Shown: one piece after another, positions 34,080 to 43,188 of the stretch | How the letters are laid out: each line of letters begins with the position of its first letter | How positions within the stretch are numbered: position 1 is the first letter of the stretch | Assembly: GCF_001612885.1 (NCBI RefSeq) | Contig: NZ_BDBH01000005.1 | Span: 62,001-126,000 of the forward strand | From: Nocardia harenae NBRC 108248 | Lineage (GTDB): Bacteria > Actinomycetota > Actinomycetes > Mycobacteriales > Mycobacteriaceae | Length of the DNA stretch: 64,000 bases | Direction of reading: 5' to 3' | Position numbers and translations under genes: made by a program | The notes under the pieces: generated by a model | Seen by the model: the letters and a program-made list of their open reading frames with translations, nothing else | What the model was told of the DNA's origin: nothing | Database searches by the model: none

Positions 34080-35873
34080 ATGCGAGAGTTCGAAGTCCCG
34101 GCTTCCTACCGAATTCCGGACGACGCGAACAATTCCGACAACGTTTTCCGGCACGCCGAGCGGACGCCCGACGTGGTGGTCTTCAACGTCCCGAGCGGCA
34201 CCAACACCTGGCGGGACGTGACGGCCGCGGAGTTCGCGAAGACGGTCACGGGGGTGGCCAAGGGGCTGATCGCCTCCGGCGTCGAACTCGGCGACCGGGT
34301 CGCGATCATGGCCGCGACCCGCTACGAGTGGGCCGTGCTCGATTTCGCCATCTGGGCCGCGGGCGGCTGCACCGTCGCGATCTACGACAGCTCGGCCGCG
34401 GAGCAGGCCACCTGGATCCTGCAGGATTCCGCCACCAAGCTGCTGGTGATCGAGAACGACAAGCACCGCGCGGTGATCGACGAGATCGCCGACGGCGCGC
34501 TGCCCGACCTGCGCGAGACGCTGCAGATCGAGAGCGGCGCCATCGAGGAGCTGACCACCCGCGGCGCCGAGCTGGCCGACGAGGCGGTGCACGAGCGGCG
34601 CAAGCAGGTGAACGCGGCCTCGCCCGCCACCCTGATCTACACCTCCGGCACCACGGGGCGGCCCAAGGGCGTCATGCTCACGCACGCCAACCTCTACGCC
34701 GAATCGCAGTCCGATCGGATCGCGCTCGGCAAGTACGTGACCGAGGGCAAGAAGACCCTCATGTTCCTGCCGCTGGCGCACGTCTTCGCCCGCGCCGTCG
34801 CGCTGGCCGCGTTCGACGCCAAGGTGGTCGTGGCGCACACCGCGGACTGGACCACCCTGGTCGACCAGTTCGGCGCGTACCGGCCGCACTTCATCCTCTC
34901 GGTGCCGCGCGTGTTCGAGAAGGTCTTCAACAGCGCGAAGCAGAAGGCGCACGACGGCGGCAAGGGCAAGATCTTCGACGCCGCCGCGGCGACCGCCATC
35001 GAATGGTCCGAGGCGCAGGAGAAGGGCGGCGCGGGGCTGGTGCTCAAGGCCAAGCACGCCGTCTTCGACAAGCTGGTCTACAGCAAGCTCAAGGCCGCGC
35101 TCGGTGGGCAGTGCGAGGCCGCGGTCTCCGGCGGCGGGCCGCTCGGCGCGCGGCTCGGGCACTTCTTCCGCGGCGTCGGCGTCACCATCTACGAGGGCTA
35201 CGGGCTCACCGAGTCGACCGCGGCGGTCACCGTGAACACCCCCGAGTACCTGCGGGTCGGCTCGGTCGGGCGGCCGATCGAGGGGCACGCGGCCAAGATC
35301 GCCGAGGACGGTGAGCTGCTGGTCAAGGGCTCGGTCGTGTTCGGCGGGTACTGGGGCAACTCGGAGGCCACCGAGGAGGCCTTCGTGGACGGCTGGTTCA
35401 AGACCGGCGACCTCGGCTCCATCGACGGCGACGGCTTCGTCACCATCACCGGCCGGAAGAAGGAGATCATCGTCACCGCCGGTGGCAAGAACGTCTCCCC
35501 CGCCGTGCTGGAGGACTCGCTGCGCGCGCACCCGCTGATCAGCCAGGTCATGGTGGTCGGCGACGGCAAGCCGTTCATCGCCGCGCTGATCACGCTGGAC
35601 CCGGAGGCGCTGCCCGGCTGGGCCGAGCGGCACGGGCTGCCCGCCGACTCCACGGTGGCCAAGCTCGCGGAGAACGCCGACCTGGTCGCCGAGATCGAGG
35701 CGGCGGTGGCCGAGACCAACAAGAAGGTCTCCAAGGCCGAGCAGATCAAGAAGATCAAGGTGCTCGACGTGGACTGGACCCAGGAGGGCGGGCAGCTCAC
35801 GCCGAAGATGTCGCTCAAGCGGGCGGTCGTCATGAAGGAGTTCGCCACCGAGGTGGAGAAGATCTACTCCTGA
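34080..35873 (+). CDS. Long-chain fatty-acyl-CoA ligase (FadD15-like)
   Basis: 597 aa with a ribosome site GGAAGGG before ATG. Complete adenylate-forming enzyme: P-loop YTSGTTGRPKGVM (~185-197), YEGYGLTES, WFKTGDLG, the hinge ITGRKKEIIV and a full C-terminal domain with the A10 lysine region (LTPKMSLKR). Closest in plan to M. tuberculosis FadD15 (same MREF/MREI opening, LDFAIWA, WILQDS). It activates long-chain fatty acids to acyl-CoA at the membrane. It could activate acids released by the preceding operon (inference). Confidence 0.92.
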   Translation: MREFEVPASYRIPDDANNSDNVFRHAERTPDVVVFNVPSGTNTWRDVTAAEFAKTVTGVAKGLIASGVELGDRVAIMAATRYEWAVLDFAIWAAGGCTVAIYDSSAAEQATWILQDSATKLLVIENDKHRAVIDEIADGALPDLRETLQIESGAIEELTTRGAELADEAVHERRKQVNAASPATLIYTSGTTGRPKGVMLTHANLYAESQSDRIALGKYVTEGKKTLMFLPLAHVFARAVALAAFDAKVVVAHTADWTTLVDQFGAYRPHFILSVPRVFEKVFNSAKQKAHDGGKGKIFDAAAATAIEWSEAQEKGGAGLVLKAKHAVFDKLVYSKLKAALGGQCEAAVSGGGPLGARLGHFFRGVGVTIYEGYGLTESTAAVTVNTPEYLRVGSVGRPIEGHAAKIAEDGELLVKGSVVFGGYWGNSEATEEAFVDGWFKTGDLGSIDGDGFVTITGRKKEIIVTAGGKNVSPAVLEDSLRAHPLISQVMVVGDGKPFIAALITLDPEALPGWAERHGLPADSTVAKLAENADLVAEIEAAVAETNKKVSKAEQIKKIKVLDVDWTQEGGQLTPKMSLKRAVVMKEFATEVEKIYS

Positions 35874-35885
35874 CCATTCTGTGAA

Positions 35886-35921
35886 CAGCGCCGTCGCCGG
35901 GGATTTCCGGCGGCGGCGCTG
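35886..35921 (+). terminator. Terminator hairpin after the acyl-CoA ligase gene
   Basis: Arms 35886-35900 and 35907-35921 form a 15-bp stem with one G-T wobble and a 6-nt loop, 12 bp after the stop. It lies inside the open frame upstream of the next gene, which supports ATG 35947 rather than GTG 35881 as that gene's start. Confidence 0.8.
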
Positions 35922-35946
35922 GTCGTTCGCGGCGTACGGTCGGGGA

Positions 35947-37563
35947 ATGATCGCGCGGGCCGCCGCCGGGGTTGCCGCCGGTGTAGTGACGCTGGGGACG
36001 GCGGAGTTGCTCGCCGGGGTGCTGAACCCGGCCGTTTCGCCGGTGCGGGTGCTCGGGGACGCGGTGATCGACCACGCGCCGCAGGGGTTGCGCGAGTGGG
36101 CCATCGAGACCTTCGGGACCGCCGACAAGGGGGTGCTGGTCGTCGCCATGCTGGTGGTGGCGGTGCTCGTCTCGGCGCTCGCCGGGGTGCTCGGCCGAGC
36201 CGGGGCCGTTCTCCTCGCGATGCTCGGGGTCGTGGTGGCCGGGTTCGCTGTCGCCGCGGCGGGGGCTTTCGCGGCGGTGCCGACGGTGGCCGGGGTCGCC
36301 GCCGGGATCTGGGTGCTGCTGCGGGCGATCGACGGATCGCGGGCGGACGGCGTCGCGGGGGAGAGCCGTCGTGGAGGTGTCGAGCCTGCGGGCGACGCGG
36401 AGGCCGTCGGTGGCCGGGTGCGCGAACCGGCGGGCCGCGCGGTAACGGGCGGCGTCTCCGGCGGCCGCCTCTCGGAAGACCGCGAGGCGGCGGGGGCGGA
36501 TCGGCGGTGGGTGCTGCGCGGGCTCGCGCTGGCGACGGGGGCTGGCATCGCCGCGGGGCTGGCGGGGCGCGCGCTGGCCGCGCTCCGGACGGATGTCTCC
36601 GGTGAGCGTGCCGGCGTCACGCTGCCGCCGCCGCGGGAACCGCTGCCGGACACGCCGTTCGGCGCCGACCTGCGCACCCCCGGCATCACCCCGTACCTCA
36701 CCCCGAACGCCGACTTCTACCGGATCGACACCGCGCTGACCGTCCCGCAGGTGTCGATCGAGGACTGGTCCCTGCGCATCCACGGCATGGTGCAGCGCGA
36801 GATCACCCTGCGCTGGGCCGATCTCGCCGCCCGCCCCGCCATCGAGCGGCTCACCACCCTGACCTGCGTCTCCAACCCGGTCGGCGGCGACCTGGTCGGC
36901 AGTGCCCGCTGGCTCGGCTACCGGCTGGACGCCCTGCTCGCCGAGGCAGGCCCGCTCCCCGGCGCCGACATGGTGCTCTCCCGCAGCGTCGACGGCTGGA
37001 CCGCGGGCAGCCCGCTCGCCGCGCTCACCGACGGGCGCGACGCGCTGCTCGCCATCGGCATGAACGGCGAACCGCTACCGGTGGCGCACGGGTACCCGGC
37101 CAGGCTGGTGGTGCCCGGGCTCTACGGGTACGTCTCCGCCACCAAGTGGGTCACCGAACTGGAGGTCACCCGCTTCGACCGGGCCACCGCCTACTGGACC
37201 AAGCTCGGCTGGGCCGCCGAGGGGCCGATCAAGACCGGGACCAGGATCGATACGCCCGCGGCGAGTGCTCGGCTGAAGCCGGGGCGGATGTCGGTCGCCG
37301 GGGTGGCGTGGGCGCAGCATCGCGGGATCGTCGCGGTCGAGGTGCAGGTGGACGACGGGCCGTGGGAGCAGGCTCGGCTCGCCGCGGATGTGTCGGTGGA
37401 TACCTGGCGGCAGTGGGTGTACGAGTGGAACGCCACCCCGGGGCCGCACACCCTGCGCGCCCGTTCCACCGACGGCACCGGAGAGGTGCAGACGGCCGAG
37501 GTGGCGGCGGCCGTTCCCGACGGGGCCAGCGGGTATCCGGCGGTTTTCGTCCGGGTCGGGTGA
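35947..37563 (+). CDS. Membrane-anchored molybdopterin-dependent oxidoreductase (SUOX/YedY-like fold)
   Basis: 538 aa from ATG 35947. The N-terminal ~200 residues contain about four membrane helices and a hydrophilic loop; a further hydrophobic stretch before the catalytic part (WVLRGLALATGAGIAAGLAG) may be the last anchor. The oxidoreductase domain follows (SIEDWSLRIHGMVQREITL), with the molybdenum-ligating Cys in TTLTCVSNPVGG, and a C-terminal Mo-Co dimerisation domain (IDTPAASARLKPGRM...). Substrate unknown; sulfite- or methionine-sulfoxide-type chemistry is typical of the fold. The catalytic domain presumably faces outside. Confidence 0.9.
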   Translation: MIARAAAGVAAGVVTLGTAELLAGVLNPAVSPVRVLGDAVIDHAPQGLREWAIETFGTADKGVLVVAMLVVAVLVSALAGVLGRAGAVLLAMLGVVVAGFAVAAAGAFAAVPTVAGVAAGIWVLLRAIDGSRADGVAGESRRGGVEPAGDAEAVGGRVREPAGRAVTGGVSGGRLSEDREAAGADRRWVLRGLALATGAGIAAGLAGRALAALRTDVSGERAGVTLPPPREPLPDTPFGADLRTPGITPYLTPNADFYRIDTALTVPQVSIEDWSLRIHGMVQREITLRWADLAARPAIERLTTLTCVSNPVGGDLVGSARWLGYRLDALLAEAGPLPGADMVLSRSVDGWTAGSPLAALTDGRDALLAIGMNGEPLPVAHGYPARLVVPGLYGYVSATKWVTELEVTRFDRATAYWTKLGWAAEGPIKTGTRIDTPAASARLKPGRMSVAGVAWAQHRGIVAVEVQVDDGPWEQARLAADVSVDTWRQWVYEWNATPGPHTLRARSTDGTGEVQTAEVAAAVPDGASGYPAVFVRVG

Positions 37564-37688
37564 GAAGAAAGCTTGTTTCCCGGGGCTCCGCGCCGCACCC
37601 CGGCCACCCGCGGCGGGCCCGCGAAGAGCTGGCGGCCGACGCCGCCGCGCGAGGCGAAGGGCAACTGCGCGGCGGCGCGGTCGAGACC

Positions 37689-39164
37689 TCAGGCGGCGGT
37701 GCCCGCCGGTTCCGCCTCCTTGACCGGCCCGGGGCCGGCAGCACTGCGCTCGTGCCGGACGAAGAGCGCCGAGGCGACGACGCCGATGAGCAGCACCCCG
37801 GCGGGAAGCAGGATGGATTCCGAGAGCGCGGTGCTGAATTTGTCCCGCACGAACTCGGGCACCGGCCCGCCCATCCCCTCGGCGGCGGGCCCGCCACCGA
37901 GCCCGGCCGCCGTGATCCGCGCCGAGATCAGCGCGGAGATGGCCGCGCTGCCGAGCACCGACCCCACCTGGCGGGTGGTGTTGTAGATCCCGGCGCCCGC
38001 CCCGGCCTGCTGCACCGGCAGGTTGTGCGTGGCGGTCGAGGCCAGCGGCGCCCAGATGCAGGCATTGGAGAACCCGGCCAGCACACCGGCGACCATGAAC
38101 AGGTACAGCGGGCTGTCCGGCGTCATGATGGCGGCGATCCAGAACAGCGCCACCGCGAAGAGCGAGAAGCCGACGGTCGGCACCACCCGCGGGTGCAGCC
38201 GGTCGGAGAACCGCCCGATCACCGGGGCCAGGATGCCGGTCGCGATCGCCATCGGGGCGAAGATCAGCGCCGAGCGGGTCGGCGAGAGCTCGCGCACCGC
38301 CTGCAGGTAGAAGTAGGCGGGCACCATGAACGCGGTCACCGCCGCGCCCATGGCCGCGATCGCCAGGTTGGAGAAGGCGAAGTTGCGGTCCTTGAACAGC
38401 CCGAGCGGCACCAGCGGCTCGCCGGTATTGCGCGACTGGTTCCAGAGGAAGAAGGCCAGGACCACGAGCCCGGCGCCGATCATGGTCCAGATCAACCAGT
38501 CCCAGTCCCTGGTATTGCCCTCCTGGATCCCGAAGACCAGCAGGAACATGCCGATCGCGCTGAGCACGACGCCGGGGATGTCGAAGCGGTGCCGGTTGGT
38601 CGGCAGCGCCGGCACCAGCCACACGGCCAGCGCGAAGGCGATGATGCCGACCGGCACGTTGACGAAGAAGATCCACTCCCAGCCGAGGCCGTCGACCAGC
38701 ACGCCGCCCAGGATCGGGCCGACCAGCGTGGCCAGCCCGGCCACGCCGCCCCACAGCCCCATGGCGGCGCCGCGCTTGTCCGGCGCGAAGGTGCGGGTGA
38801 TGACCGCCATGGTCTGCGGCGTCATGAGCGCGGCGCCGATGCCCTGCACGGCGCGCGCGGCGATCAGCATGCCGATGGTGCCGGAGAAGCCGCACCAGAG
38901 CGAGGCGGCGGTGAAGACCGCGAGCCCGATCAGGTACAGGTTCTTGGGGCCGAAGCGGTCGCCGAGGCGGCCGGTGATGAGCAGCGGTACCGCGTAGGTG
39001 AGCAGGTAGGCGCTGGTCACCCAGATCACCGAGGAGATCTCGGCGTTCAGCTCCGCCATGATGGCCGGGTTGGCGACCGCGACGATCGTCATGTCCAGCA
39101 GGATCATGAAGAAGCCCACCACCATGGCAAGCAGCGCATGCCACGGATTGCGGGTTTCGGACAT
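37689..39164 (-). CDS. DHA2-family MFS drug efflux transporter (EmrB/QacA type, 14 TM)
   Basis: 491 aa, 14 predicted helices. Motif A GRLGDRFGPKNLYLIG after TM2 and motif C-like GPILGGVLVDGLGWEWIFF in TM5-6 mark a proton-driven drug/H+ antiporter. The ribosome site GAGGAG precedes ATG 39164. M. tuberculosis has a similar DHA2 pump (Rv1250) next to the kgd region, consistent with synteny. It likely exports hydrophobic cations or drugs. Confidence 0.92.
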   Translation of the reverse strand: MSETRNPWHALLAMVVGFFMILLDMTIVAVANPAIMAELNAEISSVIWVTSAYLLTYAVPLLITGRLGDRFGPKNLYLIGLAVFTAASLWCGFSGTIGMLIAARAVQGIGAALMTPQTMAVITRTFAPDKRGAAMGLWGGVAGLATLVGPILGGVLVDGLGWEWIFFVNVPVGIIAFALAVWLVPALPTNRHRFDIPGVVLSAIGMFLLVFGIQEGNTRDWDWLIWTMIGAGLVVLAFFLWNQSRNTGEPLVPLGLFKDRNFAFSNLAIAAMGAAVTAFMVPAYFYLQAVRELSPTRSALIFAPMAIATGILAPVIGRFSDRLHPRVVPTVGFSLFAVALFWIAAIMTPDSPLYLFMVAGVLAGFSNACIWAPLASTATHNLPVQQAGAGAGIYNTTRQVGSVLGSAAISALISARITAAGLGGGPAAEGMGGPVPEFVRDKFSTALSESILLPAGVLLIGVVASALFVRHERSAAGPGPVKEAEPAGTAA

Positions 39165-39250
39165 CAGGAGCTCCTCGTTCGGGGCGTGCCGAATACTCCA
39201 GGCGGAATATACGCCTGGGCAACGATCGGGCGCGATCGGTTATTCCGCCG

Positions 39251-40339
39251 TCAGAGCGCGTGCGCGTCCAGCCAGCTCCTGGCCAGGTCGGCGGGGTTCT
39301 CCCCGGCCTCGGCGCGCTGCACCAGCGCGGTCAGTTCTTCGGTGGTGAGCTCGCCCGCGACCTGGTTGAGGCGCTCGCGGCCGCGGTCGTCGATGACGCC
39401 GTCGCGGAAGATCGGGACGACGTTCTCCGCGAGGAGGGTTTCGGCGTCGGCGAGTGCGGTCAAACCGGCGGTGGCGTCGGCGGGCACCGGGCCGGCCAGG
39501 ATGCCCGCCTGGATCCGGCCCTCCAGGAGCGCGGCGCGCAGGGCGGCGGGGTCGGCGAAGCGTTCGGTGGTGACGAAGGTGCAGTTCGGAAGGGTTTCGG
39601 GCGGGGCGGGGTCGAGCAGGCCGGGGGCGGGAGCCAAACCGCCGGTGCGGCCCGCGCAGGCGGCGGCCGTCGATTCGGCGAGGTTGTCGCGGCGAGCGGT
39701 CTCGGTGGTCACCAGGAGCCGCGGGCGCAGGTCGGTGCCGTCGGCGGGGTCGGAGATGACGAGGCCCTGCGGGAGGGAGCGGGCCAGCGCGGCGGTCGCG
39801 TTCCGCGCCGGGTCGACGGGGTTTTTCGGGGCGCCGGCATCGGTCGCGGGGGGTGCGCCGGAACCGGGCGAATCGTCGCCGGGCACCGGCGCGTCACCTC
39901 CGGGCGCGGACGGCGCGCCAGGGGCGGGCCGGTCGCCACCGGGCGCAGGCGTGCCACCTGCGGGCGGCGCGCCGGGTGCGGGCGTGTCTCCCGGCGCGTT
40001 CGCGCTGAGCGCGGTGGCGTCGAAGAAGCGGGTCAGGGCGCCGGTGTGGTCGGCGAGCAGGTCGACGGCGCCGGAGTCGAGCGCGTCCAACCGCGCCGCG
40101 CGATCACCGGGCGCGGGCGCGACCACCGCCGCAATCCCCCCGCGGGAGAGCGCACCGGCGTAGATCTCGGCGAGCACCGCCGACTCCGCGGTGTCCCCCG
40201 CCCCGACCGTGACCGCGGGCTCCCCCGTCCCGCCCCCACAGGACACGGCGGCGAGCGCGACCAGCGCCAAGAGCGAGCACCGCGCCCGGCTTCGAGCGCG
40301 CGGCACCGCACCCCTGCGCACCCACGCGGGCAACTCCAT
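39251..40339 (-). CDS. Osmoprotectant (ProX-type) substrate-binding lipoprotein with a low-complexity insert
   Basis: 362 aa from ATG 40339 (the frame opens 22 codons earlier at TTG). A signal peptide ends in lipobox AVSC (Cys34). The ProX/OpuAC fold is recognisable (EPAVTVGAGDTAESAVLAEIY...), and TTEELTALVQRAEAGENP at the end matches the neighbouring ProX. A ~59-residue Pro/Gly/Ala/Asp-rich segment (~114-172, DNA about 39824-40000) interrupts the domain. Divergent from the second binding protein and the transporter operon, so it may feed the same permease with another ligand or act as a sensor. Confidence 0.8.
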   Translation of the reverse strand: MELPAWVRRGAVPRARSRARCSLLALVALAAVSCGGGTGEPAVTVGAGDTAESAVLAEIYAGALSRGGIAAVVAPAPGDRAARLDALDSGAVDLLADHTGALTRFFDATALSANAPGDTPAPGAPPAGGTPAPGGDRPAPGAPSAPGGDAPVPGDDSPGSGAPPATDAGAPKNPVDPARNATAALARSLPQGLVISDPADGTDLRPRLLVTTETARRDNLAESTAAACAGRTGGLAPAPGLLDPAPPETLPNCTFVTTERFADPAALRAALLEGRIQAGILAGPVPADATAGLTALADAETLLAENVVPIFRDGVIDDRGRERLNQVAGELTTEELTALVQRAEAGENPADLARSWLDAHAL

Positions 40340-40461
40340 TCTGCGACACCAACTCTCTCCAGCCGACGCGAACCCCGCCGAGCGGGCAGTATGGACTATC
40401 GGCAATGTACCGGGGCAGCCCGGCAGCGCCGCCGCCCCGTACCCGGACGCAAAGGACTCCC

Positions 40462-41409
40462 GTGCTTTCGACTTCTGCTCACCGGATCCTCACCGCCGCG
40501 CTCGCCGTGCCGGTCGCCGCGACGCTCGCGGCCTGCGGCGGCAACTCCGACCCGCTCTCCGGCGGCGGCAGCTGCGAGGGCGATGCCATCACCGTCGGCT
40601 CGGCCAACTTCCCCGAGTCCGAGACGGTCGCCGAGATCTACGCGGAGGCGCTGCGGGTCAACGGCTTCCAGGTGGACACCAGGCTCAATATCGGCAGCCG
40701 CGAGGCCTATATCCCGGCGCTGCGCGACTGCTCGGTCTCGGTGGTGCCCGAGTACACCGGCAACCTGCTCCAGTACCTGCAGCCCGACGCGACCGCCACC
40801 AGCCCCGCGGATGTGGAGTCCGCGCTGGCGGGCGCGCTCGGCGACCAGCTGGCGCTCGGCACCCCGGCCCCGGCCCAGGATTCGGACGCCGTCGTGGTCA
40901 CTAGGGCCACCGCGGACCGCTGGAACCTGCGCTCGATCGGCGACCTGGCCGCGTACTCGGCCGAGATCACCTTCGGCGCGCCCGCCGAGTTCGCCGAGCG
41001 CCCGGGCGGGCTGCCCGGCCTCGCCAAGAACTACGACGTCGATATCCCCGCGGACAGGTTCGTCCCGATCGCCGACGGCGGCGGCCCCGCCACCGTCCGT
41101 GCCCTGGTGGACGGCCAGGTGACCGCGGCCAATATCTTCACCACCTCGCCCGCCATCGCGCAGAACAACCTGGTTGTGCTCGAAGACCCGAAGCAGAACT
41201 TCCCGGCGCAGAACGTGGTGCCGCTGCTGAACGCGGCCAAGAAGACCGACCCGCTGGTCGCCGCGCTGAACGCCGTCTCGGCCAAGCTCACCACCGCGGA
41301 GCTCATCGAGCTGAACACCGCCGTCTCCGGCGACGCCAAGACCGAGCCCAAGGCCGCGGCGGCCGCGTGGCTCGCCGAGCAGGGGCTGAACCAGAAGGCG
41401 GGCGGCTGA
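40462..41409 (+). CDS. proX: Glycine betaine/choline substrate-binding lipoprotein (ProX/OpuC)
   Basis: 315 aa from GTG 40462, with AAAGGA 5 nt upstream. Signal peptide with lipobox LAAC, then the mature domain starting around ITVGSANFPESETVAEIYAEAL, the standard OpuCC/ProX opening. It captures quaternary ammonium osmoprotectants outside the cell and delivers them to the permeases encoded just downstream (7-bp gap to the ATPase gene). Confidence 0.92.
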   Translation: MLSTSAHRILTAALAVPVAATLAACGGNSDPLSGGGSCEGDAITVGSANFPESETVAEIYAEALRVNGFQVDTRLNIGSREAYIPALRDCSVSVVPEYTGNLLQYLQPDATATSPADVESALAGALGDQLALGTPAPAQDSDAVVVTRATADRWNLRSIGDLAAYSAEITFGAPAEFAERPGGLPGLAKNYDVDIPADRFVPIADGGGPATVRALVDGQVTAANIFTTSPAIAQNNLVVLEDPKQNFPAQNVVPLLNAAKKTDPLVAALNAVSAKLTTAELIELNTAVSGDAKTEPKAAAAAWLAEQGLNQKAGG

Positions 41410-41416
41410 TCCCACC

Positions 41417-42544
41417 GTGTCCGACATCGAATTCCGCGACGTCAGCAAGACCTACCCGGACGGCACGCACGCCGTCTCCGGGCTGGACCTGGCCATCGAG
41501 TCCGGCTCGTTCACGGTATTCGTCGGGCCGTCCGGCTGCGGCAAGACCACCTCCATGCGCATGATCAACCGGATGATCCGCCCCACCTCGGGCACGATCA
41601 CCGTGGGCGGTGACGATATCGCCGGGGTCGACCCGGTGCGGCTGCGCCGCGGCATCGGCTACGTGATCCAGGGCGGCGGGCTGCTCCCGCACCGCACGGT
41701 CGTCGACAATGTGGCGACCGTGCCGGTGCTGCGCGGCACCTCGCGCAGGCAGGCGCGGGCGGCGGCGCTGGAGGTGCTGGACCGGGTCGGGCTGGATCGG
41801 CAGCTCGCGCAGCGCTATCCGGCGCAGCTCTCCGGCGGGCAGCAGCAGCGGGTCGGGGTGGCGCGGGCGCTGGCCGCCGACCCGCCGGTGCTGCTCATGG
41901 ACGAGCCGTTCAGCGCCGTCGACCCGGTGGTCCGGGCCGAGTTGCAGGCCGAGATGCGCCGCCTGCAGGGCGAATTGAGGAAGACCATCGTCTTCGTCAC
42001 GCACGATATCGACGAGGCCATCACGCTCGGCGACCGGATCGCGGTGTTCGGCCGCGGCGGCGTGCTGCAGCAGTACGATGCGCCGCGCACCGTGCTGGCC
42101 CAGCCCGCCACCGATTTCGTGGCCGGGTTCGTCGGGCGCGACCGCGGCTACCGCGGGCTCTCCTTCCGCAGCGCGGAGCGGGTGCCGCTGCGCGATCTCG
42201 CCACGGCCACCGAGGCCGAGGCGCCGAAGCTGGAGCCGGGCCCCGGCGAGTGGGTGCTGATCACCGGGAAGGGCGGTGCCCCGGTCGGCTGGCTGGACGC
42301 GGGCGGCGCCGCCGGGCTGCGGGCCGGGCGCGAGCTCGCCGAGAGCATGACGGCGGGCGGCTCGCTCTTCGTGGTCGGCGGCGACCTGCGGCAGGCGCTG
42401 GACGCGGCCATCTCCGCACCCGCCGGCGTCGGCGTCGCGGTGGACGATTCCGGCGCGGTGCGCGGCGGGATCAGCGCCGACGACGTGCTCGCCCTGCTGG
42501 CCGAGCAGCGCGCGGCCGAGGATTCCGCGCGCGCGGAGGCCTGA
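41417..42544 (+). CDS. proV: Osmoprotectant ABC transporter ATPase (ProV/OpuCA)
   Basis: 375 aa from GTG. Walker A GPSGCGKTT, Q-loop IQGGGLLPHRT, signature LSGGQQQRVGVARAL, Walker B VLLMDEPFSAVDP, H-loop VTHDID: all intact. The C-terminal ~110 residues (from about 265) are a CBS-like regulatory region, as in OpuA/OpuC ATPases that sense ionic strength. It overlaps the permease gene by one base. Confidence 0.93.
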   Translation: MSDIEFRDVSKTYPDGTHAVSGLDLAIESGSFTVFVGPSGCGKTTSMRMINRMIRPTSGTITVGGDDIAGVDPVRLRRGIGYVIQGGGLLPHRTVVDNVATVPVLRGTSRRQARAAALEVLDRVGLDRQLAQRYPAQLSGGQQQRVGVARALAADPPVLLMDEPFSAVDPVVRAELQAEMRRLQGELRKTIVFVTHDIDEAITLGDRIAVFGRGGVLQQYDAPRTVLAQPATDFVAGFVGRDRGYRGLSFRSAERVPLRDLATATEAEAPKLEPGPGEWVLITGKGGAPVGWLDAGGAAGLRAGRELAESMTAGGSLFVVGGDLRQALDAAISAPAGVGVAVDDSGAVRGGISADDVLALLAEQRAAEDSARAEA

Positions 42545-43188
42545 TGCGCTATCTCCTCGACAATGCGAGCGAGGTCTGGGGCTACACCAGGGAGCACCTG
42601 TACCTCGCGCTGATCCCGCTGCTGGTGGGGCTGGTGATCGCGGTCCCGGTGGGGACGCTGGTACGCCGGGTGCCGTGGCTGCGGCGGGTGACCGTCACGC
42701 TCTCCGGGCTGGTGTACACGGTGCCGTCGCTGGCGCTGTTCGTGATCATTCCGCCGATCGTCGGGATCGCGACCATCGACCCGCTGAACGTCATCATCGC
42801 GCTCACCCTCTACTCCACCGCCCTGCTGGTGATCGCGGTGCCCGCGGCGCTGGACTCGGTGCCCGCCGCGGTGCTCGACTCGGCCGACGCCGTCGGCTTC
42901 GGCCCGCTGCGCCGCACGCTCACCGTCGACCTGCCGCTCGCGCTCCCGGTCTTCGTCTCCACACTGCGGGTCGTGGTGGTCACCAATATCGCCATGGTGT
43001 CGGTGGGCGCGCTGGTCGGCGTCGGCGGGCTCGGCAAGCTCTTCACCCAGGGGTACCAGCGGGACTACCCCGACGAGATCATCGCCGGGATCGTCGTCAC
43101 GCTGGTGCTCGCCCTGATCTTCGACCGGCTGGTGTACCTGCTCGGGCGGGCCGCGACGCCCTGGGTCGCGAAGGGGGCCTCCTCGTGA
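42544..43188 (+). CDS. proW: Osmoprotectant ABC transporter permease (ProW/OpuCB)
   Basis: 214 aa with about five to six membrane helices and the BPD_transp_1 EAA-type loop (LDSADAVGFGPLRRTLTVDLPLALP). It pairs with the next permease (GTGA overlap) as the two-permease OpuC-type arrangement does. Confidence 0.92.
   Translation: MRYLLDNASEVWGYTREHLYLALIPLLVGLVIAVPVGTLVRRVPWLRRVTVTLSGLVYTVPSLALFVIIPPIVGIATIDPLNVIIALTLYSTALLVIAVPAALDSVPAAVLDSADAVGFGPLRRTLTVDLPLALPVFVSTLRVVVVTNIAMVSVGALVGVGGLGKLFTQGYQRDYPDEIIAGIVVTLVLALIFDRLVYLLGRAATPWVAKGASS

Noticed and set aside
33819..36701. 960-codon minus-strand frame across the acyl-CoA ligase and molybdoenzyme genes
   Set aside because: Spans two well-supported plus-strand genes and a terminator; no recognisable product.
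37146..40163. 1005-codon plus-strand frame across the efflux pump and ProX genes
   Set aside because: Antisense shadow of two real minus-strand genes.
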